From positions 186,001 through 250,000 of the forward strand of contig JAJEFK010000021.1 in NCBI GenBank assembly GCA_022820505.1: a DNA stretch of 64,000 nt, in the 5' to 3' direction. Source of the DNA: Acidimicrobiia bacterium (lineage in GTDB: Bacteria; Actinomycetota; Acidimicrobiia; Acidimicrobiales; Poriferisodalaceae). Positions 34,916 to 43,574 of this stretch are shown piece by piece. Below the pieces are notes generated by a model. It was given only the letters and a program-made list of their open reading frames with translations. It searched no databases and was not told where the DNA came from. A program made the translations under genes and the position numbers. Each line of letters starts with the position of its first letter. Positions within the stretch are counted from its first letter, which is position 1.

Positions 34916-35731
34916 TCAGAACAAGCCGTTGAGGCAGGCAGTCAGCTTGGCGTCGGCTGTCGGCGCTTGCGCAGTGAGACGCGACAGGAACGACACCGAA
35001 ACGAAGTCGTCCATGACCGCGCCGGTGTCGACCTCGGCGGGCATATCCACGGCGTCGCCCCACTCCATGGCGACCCGGAACGCGTCGGCGTTGTCGGGAT
35101 GCGGCTCAAGGCTCACCGAGGTGATCGAACGCGGCGGCAGGGTGCCCACCTCGGTGAACCGCCAGCCCTTCATGTCGGCGACTTCACGATTCGGCACGTT
35201 GAGGTTGACTGCCCATGCCGAGTCGTGTTCGTCCGCGAGCAGACCGCTGAGCACGACGCTGGCAACTTCGGCTGCTGCATGCCACTTCTGGTCTGCGATG
35301 GCGTCTTCCCAGCCTTGGCCCTCAACCCCGAATCCCTCCACGGTCTGGCTGACCGCCAAGCCCGGGATGTTGCCGTTGCGGCCCGTCAGCACCGCGCCGA
35401 CGGTGCCGGAGTGATACACGGATCGGCCGACGTTCGCGCCTGGGTTGATCCCCGACACCACCAGATCCACTGGGCCGAAAGCGCCCAGCCGGGCAAACAT
35501 GACGCACAGCGCCGGCGCCCCCGAGACCGCCCAGGCATCGGTGACGCCGTCGAAGCGCACCTTGTGCACTTGGGGATCCATCAGATGCAGCGGACCGATC
35601 GCGGCGCCTGCGCCCGAGTATTCGGAGTCTGGCGCCACCACCACCACATCGCCATGAGCGGTCATCGCACTCGCAAGTACGTGCAGTCCTTCGGACTCGA
35701 TTCCGTCATCGTTGGTCACCAGGATGCGCAC
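34916..35731 (-). CDS. surE: 5'/3'-nucleotidase SurE
   Basis: A 271-residue SurE-family metal-dependent nucleoside monophosphate phosphatase. GTG 35731 gives the canonical beginning RILVTNDDGIESEGL, whose paired aspartates bind the metal. APDSEYSGAGAAIG and VVSGINPGANVGRSVYHSGTVGAV complete the active site. The C-terminal half is the dimerisation region. The track ORF runs 50 codons further upstream into the divergent metallophosphoesterase region and is not real there. Confidence 0.9.
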   Translation of the reverse strand: MRILVTNDDGIESEGLHVLASAMTAHGDVVVVAPDSEYSGAGAAIGPLHLMDPQVHKVRFDGVTDAWAVSGAPALCVMFARLGAFGPVDLVVSGINPGANVGRSVYHSGTVGAVLTGRNGNIPGLAVSQTVEGFGVEGQGWEDAIADQKWHAAAEVASVVLSGLLADEHDSAWAVNLNVPNREVADMKGWRFTEVGTLPPRSITSVSLEPHPDNADAFRVAMEWGDAVDMPAEVDTGAVMDDFVSVSFLSRLTAQAPTADAKLTACLNGLF

Positions 35732-35813
35732 CGTGTCGAAGGTACCGCCCGCAGATGACGTGGTGACGTATGAGGCTGAGCCGTCAGGCGAAGCCGTGGC
35801 AAGCTGTCTCGCT

Positions 35814-36611
35814 GTGAAGGAGTTGGCTGAGCCGGGCAGTGGGCGCCAGTTGCGCGTTCTGCACACCTCCGACGTGCACATCGGGCATGTACGCGGGCCG
35901 CACGGCAGTCACCGAGACGTGTGCCAGTGCCCTATCCATGCCCTCGCCGCAACCGCGGTTGCCCATGCAGCCGACATCCTGCTGATCGCGGGAGACCTGT
36001 TCGACCACGCCCGGCTGAAACGGTCCGATGTCGCGCACACGATGGAGCTGCTCGGCAGCGTCGATGCGTCAGTCGTCATCATCCCTGGCAACCACGATGT
36101 CCATGACGAGCAGTCGCTGTGGGGCACCCATGCCGACCACGAGCACCGGCTCGAGGTCACGGGCGCCGGCGTGATCTTCCTCGACGATCCCGAGGGCGCC
36201 ATCCTGCACTTCGGCGAGCACGACCTGACGCTGTGGGGCCGGGCGATGGACCTGCACCACTCCGAGTACCGGCCCCTCGCAGGCGTGCCTGCACGCCCCG
36301 ACGACGGATGGTTCATCGCGGCAGGGCACGGGCACTTCCAGCGCACCGCTGACGATGCGCACCGGTCGTCGCCGATCGCCGCCGAGGAGATCGCGGCCAC
36401 CGGAGCCGACTACGTGGCGCTCGGGCACTGGCATGTGACGACTGATGTCTCCGTCGGCGATGTCGTGGCTTGGTACCCGGGGGCCCCAATGGGCGTCCCG
36501 TCGAATGGCACGGCCTCCCTCGTCACGTTCTCGCAGGCTGCCGATGGCGTCGACCGCTCGGTCGCGGTATCGCATGTGCCCGTGGCCGCGCCTGCCGACG
36601 GCTGCGCCTAG
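35814..36611 (+). CDS. calcineurin-like metallophosphoesterase (YhaO/SbcD-type)
   Basis: A 265-residue binuclear metallophosphatase. All motifs are present: HTSDVHIGH, LIAGDLFDHAR, IPGNHDVHD, GHGHF and LGHWHV. The layout resembles YhaO/SbcD nuclease-type proteins, but no AAA or SbcC partner is encoded nearby. GTG 35814 (VKELAEPGSG) is chosen; the track ORF starts 34 codons earlier in the surE leader. Its substrate may be a nucleic acid or a small phosphodiester. It is divergent from surE, another phosphoesterase, with about 80 bp between. Confidence 0.85.
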   Translation: MKELAEPGSGRQLRVLHTSDVHIGHVRGPHGSHRDVCQCPIHALAATAVAHAADILLIAGDLFDHARLKRSDVAHTMELLGSVDASVVIIPGNHDVHDEQSLWGTHADHEHRLEVTGAGVIFLDDPEGAILHFGEHDLTLWGRAMDLHHSEYRPLAGVPARPDDGWFIAAGHGHFQRTADDAHRSSPIAAEEIAATGADYVALGHWHVTTDVSVGDVVAWYPGAPMGVPSNGTASLVTFSQAADGVDRSVAVSHVPVAAPADGCA

Positions 36612-36621
36612 CGGCGTCTGC

Positions 36622-38622
36622 TCAGATTCCAGCGGCGGCGCGGTCGATGCGACGCTGCAGCGCCTCGCATTCGGACATGTGGCGCATCGCATCGGACTTG
36701 GCAGTGCCGTAGTCCTCGGCGACCTGGCGCGCACGTTCGGGGTCGTCGTAGGTGGCGGGCTCGCCCAGCAGTGCCTGCAGCTCTGCGACGCGGTGCTCGG
36801 CCGCCTCCCATGACCGCTCGGCCGCAGCGAGTTCCCGGCGCAGGTCGGCTGTTGCGTCGTGAGCAGCTTGACGCTTGCTGGCCCCCGCACGGCGCCGCTC
36901 GGCAGCTGCCGCTCGCGATGTCGGCGCCTCGGTGCCAGTGTTCCGACCGGCGCCGGCGCCCCGACCGCCGGTGCCGGCGGTTCCCGCGGTGCTGCCGCCA
37001 GCGGTCCGTCTCGTGCTCAGCCCCGGCGGCCGCAGCAGGTCCTCGTCGACGCCCGGGTGCAGGGTGGCGGTGCCGTCACGCACCACGATCAGCGAGTCGG
37101 CGACGCTGCGGATGAGATGGCGGTCGTGGGTCACCAGCAGCACCGTGCCCGGGTACACCGACAGCGCATCCTCCAGCAGATCGCAGCTCGGCAGATCGAG
37201 GTGGTTGGTGGGCTCGTCGAGCACCAGCAGGTTCACCGGATTCGCCATAGTGATGCCGAGCGCCAGCCGGGTGCGCTCGCCGCCGGAGAGATCCGCCACC
37301 TTGCGGTCCGCAGCGTCGCCCGGAAAACCGAAGCCGCCGAGCATCGTGCGCACATTCCGCCCGGGCTGATCGCCCACCGAGGCCGTGAACTCCTCCACCA
37401 CTGACCGTCGAGGATCCATGACCTCGGCGAGGTGCTGAGCGAACGTGGCCATGTCCACGTTGCGGCCGCGGTGCAGCTCGCCGTCGAGAACGCCCAATTC
37501 GCCCTGCAGCACCCGCAGCAGCGTCGTCTTGCCGGCGCCATTCGGACCGACCACTCCCACCTTGGTGCCGCGTTCGATGACGAGGTCCACGCCTTCGAGC
37601 ACCGGAGCGTCACCGTCGGCGTAGCCCACCGAAGCGCCGATCATCTCCACAACGACCCGCGACGAGCGCCGCGGCGTGCCGAAGCCGAAGCGGGCCGCCA
37701 GCTCCTTGCGGCTCGGCACCTCGACCGGCTCGAGCTTCGCCAGTGCCTTGATCCTGCTCTGCACCTGCCGAGCTTTCGTGGCCTTGTAGCGGAACCGCTC
37801 GATGAATCGCTCGGTGTGAGCCCGGCGCCGAGCCTGCTGTGCTGCCGCCGCCTCGGCGGCCGCAATCCGCTCCTCGCGGGCCACAACGAACTCGGCGAAG
37901 CCGCCGACGTGCTCATACGCGGTCGTGCCGTCCATCTCGATCACGCGGTTGGCAACGGCGTCGATGAAGTCGCGGTCGTGGCTGACGAACAGCAGCCCGC
38001 CCTCCCAGGCAGCGAGCTGGTCTTCCAACCAGGCCACCGAGTCGACATCGAGGTGGTTGGTGGGCTCGTCAGCCAGCAGCACATCGGGCTTCGCCAGCAG
38101 CAGTTGAGCGAGCGCGACCCGCATCCGCCAACCGCCCGACAGCTGCGCCACCGGGCGCTGCGCATCGTCGGCTGCAAAACCCAGGCCGGCGAGCACCCGG
38201 TGAGCTTCCGCTTCGAAGCCGTAGCCGCCGATCTGGCGAAAGTGAGCCTCCAGCTCGCCGTACCGGGCGAGCACCTCGTCGTGGTCGGCGGCGTCGACAT
38301 CGGCCAGTCTCGCCTCCAGCGATCGAAGCTCGGCCGTCATTGCGGTGATGTCGCCCGCCCCGGCCAGCGTCGCCTCGAGCACGGTGCCGTCGGCGATCTC
38401 GGCGAGCTCCTGGGGCAGGTAGCCGATCGTCAGCCCGCTCTGGCGGTGGACCTCGCCTTCGTCGGGCTCGTTGATGCCGGCCAGGATCTCCAGCAAGGTC
38501 GTCTTGCCGATCCCGTTGCCGCCGACCAGCGCCACGCGCCGGCCAGGCGCCAGCTGCACGCTGACGTCAGCGAACAGCCGCCGCGGCGGGTACGACTTGG
38601 CGAGCGAGGAACCCCACAGCAC
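36622..38622 (-). CDS. ABC-F family ATPase
   Basis: A 666-residue cytoplasmic protein with two ABC domains and no membrane segments. Domain 1 has [17 protein letters not shown] and [12 protein letters not shown]; a charged linker ([20 protein letters not shown]) with a long coiled coil follows; domain 2 has [17 protein letters not shown] and [13 protein letters not shown] low-complexity Gly/Ala stretch ([18 protein letters not shown]) leads to a C-terminal coiled coil (about 590-660), as in Uup/YheS types. ABC-F proteins act on ribosomes in translation rescue or antibiotic protection. The antibiotic-resistance subclass cannot be called by eye. Confidence 0.92.
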   Translation of the reverse strand: MLWGSSLAKSYPPRRLFADVSVQLAPGRRVALVGGNGIGKTTLLEILAGINEPDEGEVHRQSGLTIGYLPQELAEIADGTVLEATLAGAGDITAMTAELRSLEARLADVDAADHDEVLARYGELEAHFRQIGGYGFEAEAHRVLAGLGFAADDAQRPVAQLSGGWRMRVALAQLLLAKPDVLLADEPTNHLDVDSVAWLEDQLAAWEGGLLFVSHDRDFIDAVANRVIEMDGTTAYEHVGGFAEFVVAREERIAAAEAAAAQQARRRAHTERFIERFRYKATKARQVQSRIKALAKLEPVEVPSRKELAARFGFGTPRRSSRVVVEMIGASVGYADGDAPVLEGVDLVIERGTKVGVVGPNGAGKTTLLRVLQGELGVLDGELHRGRNVDMATFAQHLAEVMDPRRSVVEEFTASVGDQPGRNVRTMLGGFGFPGDAADRKVADLSGGERTRLALGITMANPVNLLVLDEPTNHLDLPSCDLLEDALSVYPGTVLLVTHDRHLIRSVADSLIVVRDGTATLHPGVDEDLLRPPGLSTRRTAGGSTAGTAGTGGRGAGAGRNTGTEAPTSRAAAAERRRAGASKRQAAHDATADLRRELAAAERSWEAAEHRVAELQALLGEPATYDDPERARQVAEDYGTAKSDAMRHMSECEALQRRIDRAAAGI

Positions 38623-38677
38623 GCAGCGAGTCTGCCGCAGGGTCGCCCGATCGAGCGGTTGAATTTCGTGTCAGGCG

Positions 38678-39595
38678 CTAGGCGAAGTGAGGTGCCACGT
38701 TGGCCATGAAGGCACGCAGCGCGTCGAGGCGGCCCTCGATGCCGCCGCGTGCCACCGGATCGAGCACGAAATGCGTCACCCCGGCCTCCGCAACGCGACC
38801 GACGCTGTCGATCATCTGCTCGGTGCTGCCGGCGATCGACACCTCCGGTTTCATTGCCGATGCCGGGTCGAGGTAGTAGCGCAGCGACAGCGTGATCTCG
38901 CCGCGGTCCCGGCCTTCGGCGTCGCACGCCTCGCCCACCCCGCTCCAGCCCGCAGCAACCTCGTCAACGGTCTCGAACGCCGCATGGAAGCCGTGCCCGT
39001 ACTGCGCCACACGTCGGTAGGCGGCGGCCGTATTGCCGCCGACCCACACCGGCACCGGGTCCTGCACCGGTTTGGGTTCGAAGCCGACAGAGGGGAACGA
39101 GTAGAACTCGCCGTCGAAGCTCGGGTCGTCTTCGGTGAACAGCGCCCGGAACACCTCGAGCTGCTCGTCAGAGCGCTTGCCACGGCGATCCCACGGCATG
39201 CCCAGCACTTCGGCTTCTTCGCGCATCCAGCCCACGCCCACGCCCAGGATCAGCCGGCCGTTCGACAGCACGTCGATCGTTGCGAGACGCTTCGCTGTCT
39301 CCACCGGCGGCCGGTACGGCAGGATCAGCACGCTGAAGCCCAGCCGCAGGTTCTCAGTGACGGCCGCGACGAACAGCAGCGTGCCGATGGGGTCGAGCCA
39401 TCCGGTCTTCGGCGGCGCCGGGAACGAGCCGTCGTCGGAGTACGGGTACTTCGACACCAGCTCGGCGGGCCAGCAGACATGATCGGACGCCCAGCCCGAG
39501 GCGAAGCCGAGCTGGTCGACTTCCGAGGCGAACGTGATGAGCCCATCGCGCGATCCGATGCGGCCCAAGTGCGGCAGAGTGACTCCCCATTCCAT
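38678..39595 (-). CDS. LLM-class F420-type oxidoreductase
   Basis: A 305-residue luciferase-like enzyme, by eye closest to the TIGR03619 F420-dependent group. Features: MEWGVTLPHLG at the start, LGFASGWASDHVCWP, ENLRLGFSVLILPYRPP, SNGRLILGVGVGWMREEAEVLG and PVPVWVGGNTAAAYRRVAQYGHGFH. It follows the ABC-F gene in the same direction with a 55-bp gap. The cofactor F420 is inferred from subfamily. Substrate unknown. Confidence 0.9.
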   Translation of the reverse strand: MEWGVTLPHLGRIGSRDGLITFASEVDQLGFASGWASDHVCWPAELVSKYPYSDDGSFPAPPKTGWLDPIGTLLFVAAVTENLRLGFSVLILPYRPPVETAKRLATIDVLSNGRLILGVGVGWMREEAEVLGMPWDRRGKRSDEQLEVFRALFTEDDPSFDGEFYSFPSVGFEPKPVQDPVPVWVGGNTAAAYRRVAQYGHGFHAAFETVDEVAAGWSGVGEACDAEGRDRGEITLSLRYYLDPASAMKPEVSIAGSTEQMIDSVGRVAEAGVTHFVLDPVARGGIEGRLDALRAFMANVAPHFA

Positions 39596-39863
39596 GGGCC
39601 GACACGCTATGCCGCCCGCGCCCCCGCCTGCCGGGTGCGCCCGCTGCTGAGCCTCCTGCCGCCTCCACAGCTATCGCATCTGGACCCGTGGGTCTGGGGG
39701 ATTGTCACGCGATCGTCGCAGCCGAGCCAAGAACGGCCCGGCGCGGCGCGATTACTCTCGCGCGCACCGCCGCAGCGGTCATGGGGAGACGGTCGGGGGT
39801 TACGCCTGCTGATTGTCGGCTTGCGACGCCGCGGTGGCTGCTGTTCCACCGAGGAGGGGACTC

Positions 39864-41546
39864 ATGCAACTATCCAAGAACCGCCTTTTGCGCTTGCTAG
39901 CGCTGCTCTTCGCGTTCTCGCTCGTCGCGGCCGCCTGCGGTGGCGACGATGGCGACGATGACGCCGGCGAAACCCAGACCACTGAGGCCATGGCCGAAGA
40001 GGAGGAGATGGCCGAAGAGGAGGAGATGGCCGCCGACGAGCCTGAGGAAGAGGCCGGCGGTCTCAGCCAGGAAGTCATCGAGCAGGCCGCCGAAGAAGAG
40101 GAGATGGCCGACGAGGAGATGATGGACGACGAGGAGATGATGGAGTTTGACCGCTCCACCATGGAGGGCATCTTCGAAGAGGCCGAATTCCGGCGGGCCA
40201 AGGTTGTCGAGCGGATCACCGCCCAGATCGAGGCCGGCGAGTGGGGTGTCGGCGACGACAACGTCCTGCGCGGACCCGAAGGGTTCACGATCGACCTCAA
40301 CGAATGTCCAGACGACTGGTCGAACACCGAGGGCATCACCGACACCGAGATCCGTCTCGGCCAGACCGGCCCGCAGTCGGGCACCCTGGCGCTGTACGGC
40401 AACGCCCGCCTGGGCTGGCAGACCTACCTCCTGCATGTGAATGCCGAAGGCGGCATCGCAGGCCGCGATGTGGTCATGAAGTCCTACGACGACGCGTACG
40501 TAGCGGCGCAGACCATCGAGTTCGTCGACGAGCTGATCGAGAACGACAACGTCTTCGCGATCCACACGCTGGGCTCGCCGAACACGCTGGCCGTGTACGA
40601 CACGCTAAATGCCGAGTGCATCCCGCAGCCGTTCGTGTGGACGGGCCACCCGGCGTGGGGCGATCCCGAGGTGCACCCGTGGACCACGGGCAGCATCCTG
40701 TCCTACTCCACTGAGGCAGTGCTGTGGGGCAACTGGATCAAGGACAACCTCGCCGATGAGCTGCCGGTCGTGGTGGCTGGCCTGGTGATGGACAACGACT
40801 TCGGCTTGGCCTACGAGCTGGGCTTCGAGGAGTACGCCCACAACAACCCCGACGTGGTGTCGGAGTTTGTGCCGGTACGCCATGACCCTGCATCGCCGAC
40901 GATCACCAACGAGATCACGACCATCGCCGCAAGCGACCCGGACGTCTACATCTCGATGACCGCGGGCAACGCATGCCTGCTGGCCATCCAGGAGGTCGCA
41001 GCGTCAGGTTTGAAGGATGACATCTCGGCAGCGTTCACGCCGTCGGTGTGCAAGGCGCCGGCGAGCTGGGTCTCCCCGGCAGGCGACGACGGCGACGGCT
41101 GGTACATCGTGGGCGGCGGCGTCAAGGACACCACCGACCCGGCGCTGATCGGCAGCGATGCGTTCATCGACTTCATCATCGAGAGCCTCGAGGCCAATGA
41201 CCTCGATCCCTCCATCTCGATGTTCGGCAACGGCTACATGCTGGGCTACCCGTACGTGGAGGCGCTGCGCATCGCCGCGGAGCTGCCTGCGAGCGCGAAC
41301 AACCCGGCAGGCCTGAATCGGGCCAACTTCATCCTGGCCGTGCGGGCGATCGACATCCACCACCCGATCTTCCTGGACGGCATCACGTTCGCCATGAACG
41401 GCAACGCGGATGCCTTCCCGATCGAGGGCACGGATATCAGCCAGTACGACTCGTCCACGCACTCCTGGATCGTCTCGAACGTCATCGACGTGAACGGTGC
41501 TTCGGGCAACTGCGTGTGGGACAAGGACAACGGCGGCTGCCGCTAG
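39864..41546 (+). CDS. ABC transporter substrate-binding lipoprotein, copy 1 (Leu/Ile/Val-type fold)
   Basis: A 560-residue lipoprotein starting at ATG 39864 after GAGGAGGGGA. Signal peptide LLALLFAFSLVAAACGG with lipobox VAAAC. Residues 25-110 form a striking Met/Glu/Asp-rich linker (MAEEEEMAEEEEMAADE). The binding domain begins near DWSNTEGITDTEIRLGQTGP and follows the periplasmic branched-chain amino-acid type: YVAAQTIEFVDELIENDNVF, LGSPNTLAVYD, HPAWGDPEVHPWTTG. It ends VWDKDNGGCR. No permease or ATPase is adjacent, so it must use transporter parts encoded elsewhere. The next gene is a close paralogue. Substrate unknown. Confidence 0.88.
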   Translation: MQLSKNRLLRLLALLFAFSLVAAACGGDDGDDDAGETQTTEAMAEEEEMAEEEEMAADEPEEEAGGLSQEVIEQAAEEEEMADEEMMDDEEMMEFDRSTMEGIFEEAEFRRAKVVERITAQIEAGEWGVGDDNVLRGPEGFTIDLNECPDDWSNTEGITDTEIRLGQTGPQSGTLALYGNARLGWQTYLLHVNAEGGIAGRDVVMKSYDDAYVAAQTIEFVDELIENDNVFAIHTLGSPNTLAVYDTLNAECIPQPFVWTGHPAWGDPEVHPWTTGSILSYSTEAVLWGNWIKDNLADELPVVVAGLVMDNDFGLAYELGFEEYAHNNPDVVSEFVPVRHDPASPTITNEITTIAASDPDVYISMTAGNACLLAIQEVAASGLKDDISAAFTPSVCKAPASWVSPAGDDGDGWYIVGGGVKDTTDPALIGSDAFIDFIIESLEANDLDPSISMFGNGYMLGYPYVEALRIAAELPASANNPAGLNRANFILAVRAIDIHHPIFLDGITFAMNGNADAFPIEGTDISQYDSSTHSWIVSNVIDVNGASGNCVWDKDNGGCR

Positions 41547-41612
41547 GCAGGCGCATGGTCTGACTCGGGGCTGGCGTGAGGTCAGCGTCGAGCACCTGAC
41601 TGAAACAGATGG

Positions 41613-41654
41613 GCGGCCGTCGCCGCTGGGAGCAATCTCGGCAGCGGCGGCCGC
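41613..41654 (+). terminator. GC-rich hairpin after binding-protein copy 1
   Basis: GCGGCCGTCGCCGCTG and CAGCGGCGGCCGC form a long stem, with a small bulge, around GGAGCAATCTCGG. A near-identical hairpin follows copy 2 at 43524. No T-run follows, so factor-independent termination is uncertain; mRNA 3'-end protection is equally possible. Confidence 0.5.
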
Positions 41655-41785
41655 TTGTCGCGTTCGGGCTCCGTTGCCGATGGGCGGGGCAACGCGGCGT
41701 GTGGCAAGCGATTAGCTTCGGCGGGACTGTTGGGCGCCGGTGGGCTTCGGCCGCTGGTGCGGGGACACATCAAGAAGGAGTACCC

Positions 41786-43492
41786 ATGACCGGATCACAC
41801 CGACGGCTGTGGCGCCTGCTGGCGCTGCTGTTCGCGTTCTCGCTCGTCGCAGCTGCGTGCGGCGGCGGCGACGACGACGATGCCGGCGACGGCACCACCG
41901 ATGCGGGCACGCAAACCGCCGATGAGGACATGGCCGATGAGGACATGGCCGAAGAGGACGACATGGCCGACGAGGCCGAGCCGGAGGACGAAGGCTCCAT
42001 CGGCGGCGGCATCACCCAGGAGGCGTTGGAGGAAGACGCCGAGGACGACGGTGACATGGCCGACGACGACATGGCCGACGACGGCATGATGGCCGTCGAC
42101 CCTGCCGACTTCGACCTGTCCACCATCGACGGCATCTGGGAGCTCGCTGCAGCGCAGCGCCAGGCCATCGTCGACAAGCTCACCGCAGGCATCGAAGCCG
42201 GCGAGTGGGGCGTCGGAGACGACGGCGTCCTGCGGGGCCCGTCAGGTTTCGAGATCGACATGAACGAGTGCCCGGCTGACTGGTCCGACACCACCGGCAT
42301 CACCGAGGACACGATTCGCGTCGGCCAGACCACGGTGAAGTCCGGCAACCTGGCTGCTTACGGCGACATCACCGTGGGCTGGGAGAACTACTACGAGTAC
42401 GTGAACGCCACCGGCGGCGTAGCCGGCAAGGACATGGTGCTGATCTCCCGCGACGACGGTTATGTGGCCGCGCAGACCATCGAGTTCATCGACGAGCTGA
42501 TCGAGTCGGAGAATGTCTTCGCGCTGCACACGCTGGGCTCGCCGAACACGCTGGCCGTGTACGACCAGATCAACGACGAGTGCATCCCGCAGGTCATGGT
42601 CGCGACGGGTCACCCGGCCTGGGGCGACCCGGTGAACCACCCGTGGACCACGGGCCTGCAGATGTCGTACTCGACCGAGGCGATCCTGTGGGGCAACTGG
42701 ATCAAGCAGAACCTGGCCGACGAGCTGCCGGTGAAGGTGGCGGGCCTGGTGATGGACAACGACTTCGGCTTGGCCTACGAGCTGGGCTTCGAGGCCTACG
42801 CACATGCCAATCCCGATGTCGTCAGCGAGTTCATCCCGGTGCGCCATGATCCGGCCGCTCCGACGCTGACCAACGAGGTCACCACTATCGCCGCGGCGAG
42901 TCCGAACGTGTTCATCTCGATGACCGCAGGCAACCCGTGCCTGCTGGCCATCCAGGAGGTCGATGCGTCGGGCCTGCTCGACGATCTGTCTGTGGCGTTC
43001 ACGCCGTCGGTCTGCAAGGCCGTGGCGGCCTACATGGCACCGGCGGGCGACTCGGCCGACGAATGGTGGATCGTGGGCGGCGGCGTCAAGGACACCACCG
43101 ACCCGAAGCACGTGGACGAGCCGTTCATCTCCTTCCTGCGCAACGAGCTGGCCGATCGCGGTCTCGATCCTGAGATCTCGCTGCTGGGCACGGGCTACTA
43201 CTTCGCGTACCCGCACACAGAGGCGATCCGGGTGGCCGCTGAGCTGCCGGGCGGGCTGACCAGGACGAACTTCATCTTGGCTGCGCGGTCGCTTGACATC
43301 TACCACCCGCTGCTGCTGGACGGCATCAGCTTCGCAGCCGACGGCGCGGTGGACGGCTACTACGTCGAGGGCTCGGACTTCAGCCAGTACGACGCCGGCG
43401 AGCAGACGTGGAACATCGTCGGCGCCATCGTGGACGTCAACGGCGGTTCGCCGAACTGCGCCTGGGACAAGGACAACGGCGGCTGCCGCTAG
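41786..43492 (+). CDS. ABC transporter substrate-binding lipoprotein, copy 2
   Basis: A 568-residue paralogue of the preceding gene, from ATG 41786 after AAGAAGGAG. It has the same signal LLALLFAFSLVAAACGG and an acidic Met-rich linker, here Asp-rich (ADEDMADEDMAEEDDMADE). Long shared stretches include VAAQTIEFIDELIES, HTLGSPNTLAVYD and GHPAWGDP, and the same CAWDKDNGGCR ending. The stretches that differ (for example CIPQVMVATG versus CIPQPFVWTG) may reflect different ligands. Again no permease is present. The pair arose by tandem duplication that included the 3' hairpin. Confidence 0.88.
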   Translation: MTGSHRRLWRLLALLFAFSLVAAACGGGDDDDAGDGTTDAGTQTADEDMADEDMAEEDDMADEAEPEDEGSIGGGITQEALEEDAEDDGDMADDDMADDGMMAVDPADFDLSTIDGIWELAAAQRQAIVDKLTAGIEAGEWGVGDDGVLRGPSGFEIDMNECPADWSDTTGITEDTIRVGQTTVKSGNLAAYGDITVGWENYYEYVNATGGVAGKDMVLISRDDGYVAAQTIEFIDELIESENVFALHTLGSPNTLAVYDQINDECIPQVMVATGHPAWGDPVNHPWTTGLQMSYSTEAILWGNWIKQNLADELPVKVAGLVMDNDFGLAYELGFEAYAHANPDVVSEFIPVRHDPAAPTLTNEVTTIAAASPNVFISMTAGNPCLLAIQEVDASGLLDDLSVAFTPSVCKAVAAYMAPAGDSADEWWIVGGGVKDTTDPKHVDEPFISFLRNELADRGLDPEISLLGTGYYFAYPHTEAIRVAAELPGGLTRTNFILAARSLDIYHPLLLDGISFAADGAVDGYYVEGSDFSQYDAGEQTWNIVGAIVDVNGGSPNCAWDKDNGGCR

Positions 43493-43523
43493 GCAGGTGC
43501 GCAGCGTCTGATTGAACGACGCA

Positions 43524-43565
43524 GCGGCCGTCGCCGCCGGGAGCAATCTCGGCTGCGGCGGCCGC
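43524..43565 (+). terminator. GC-rich hairpin after binding-protein copy 2
   Basis: GCGGCCGTCGCCGCCG and CGGCTGCGGCGGCCGC pair around GGAGCAATCTC. It is almost base-for-base the hairpin after copy 1, including the loop and the following CTCGTCGCG. It ends 10 bp before the convergent FAD-oxidase stop, so it may act in both directions. Confidence 0.5.
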
Positions 43566-43574
43566 TCGTCGCGC

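Noticed and set aside
41609-41785. N-terminal extension of binding-protein copy 2
   Set aside because: The extra 59 codons read through the 3' hairpin of copy 1; the lipoprotein signal and Shine-Dalgarno fix the start at 41786.
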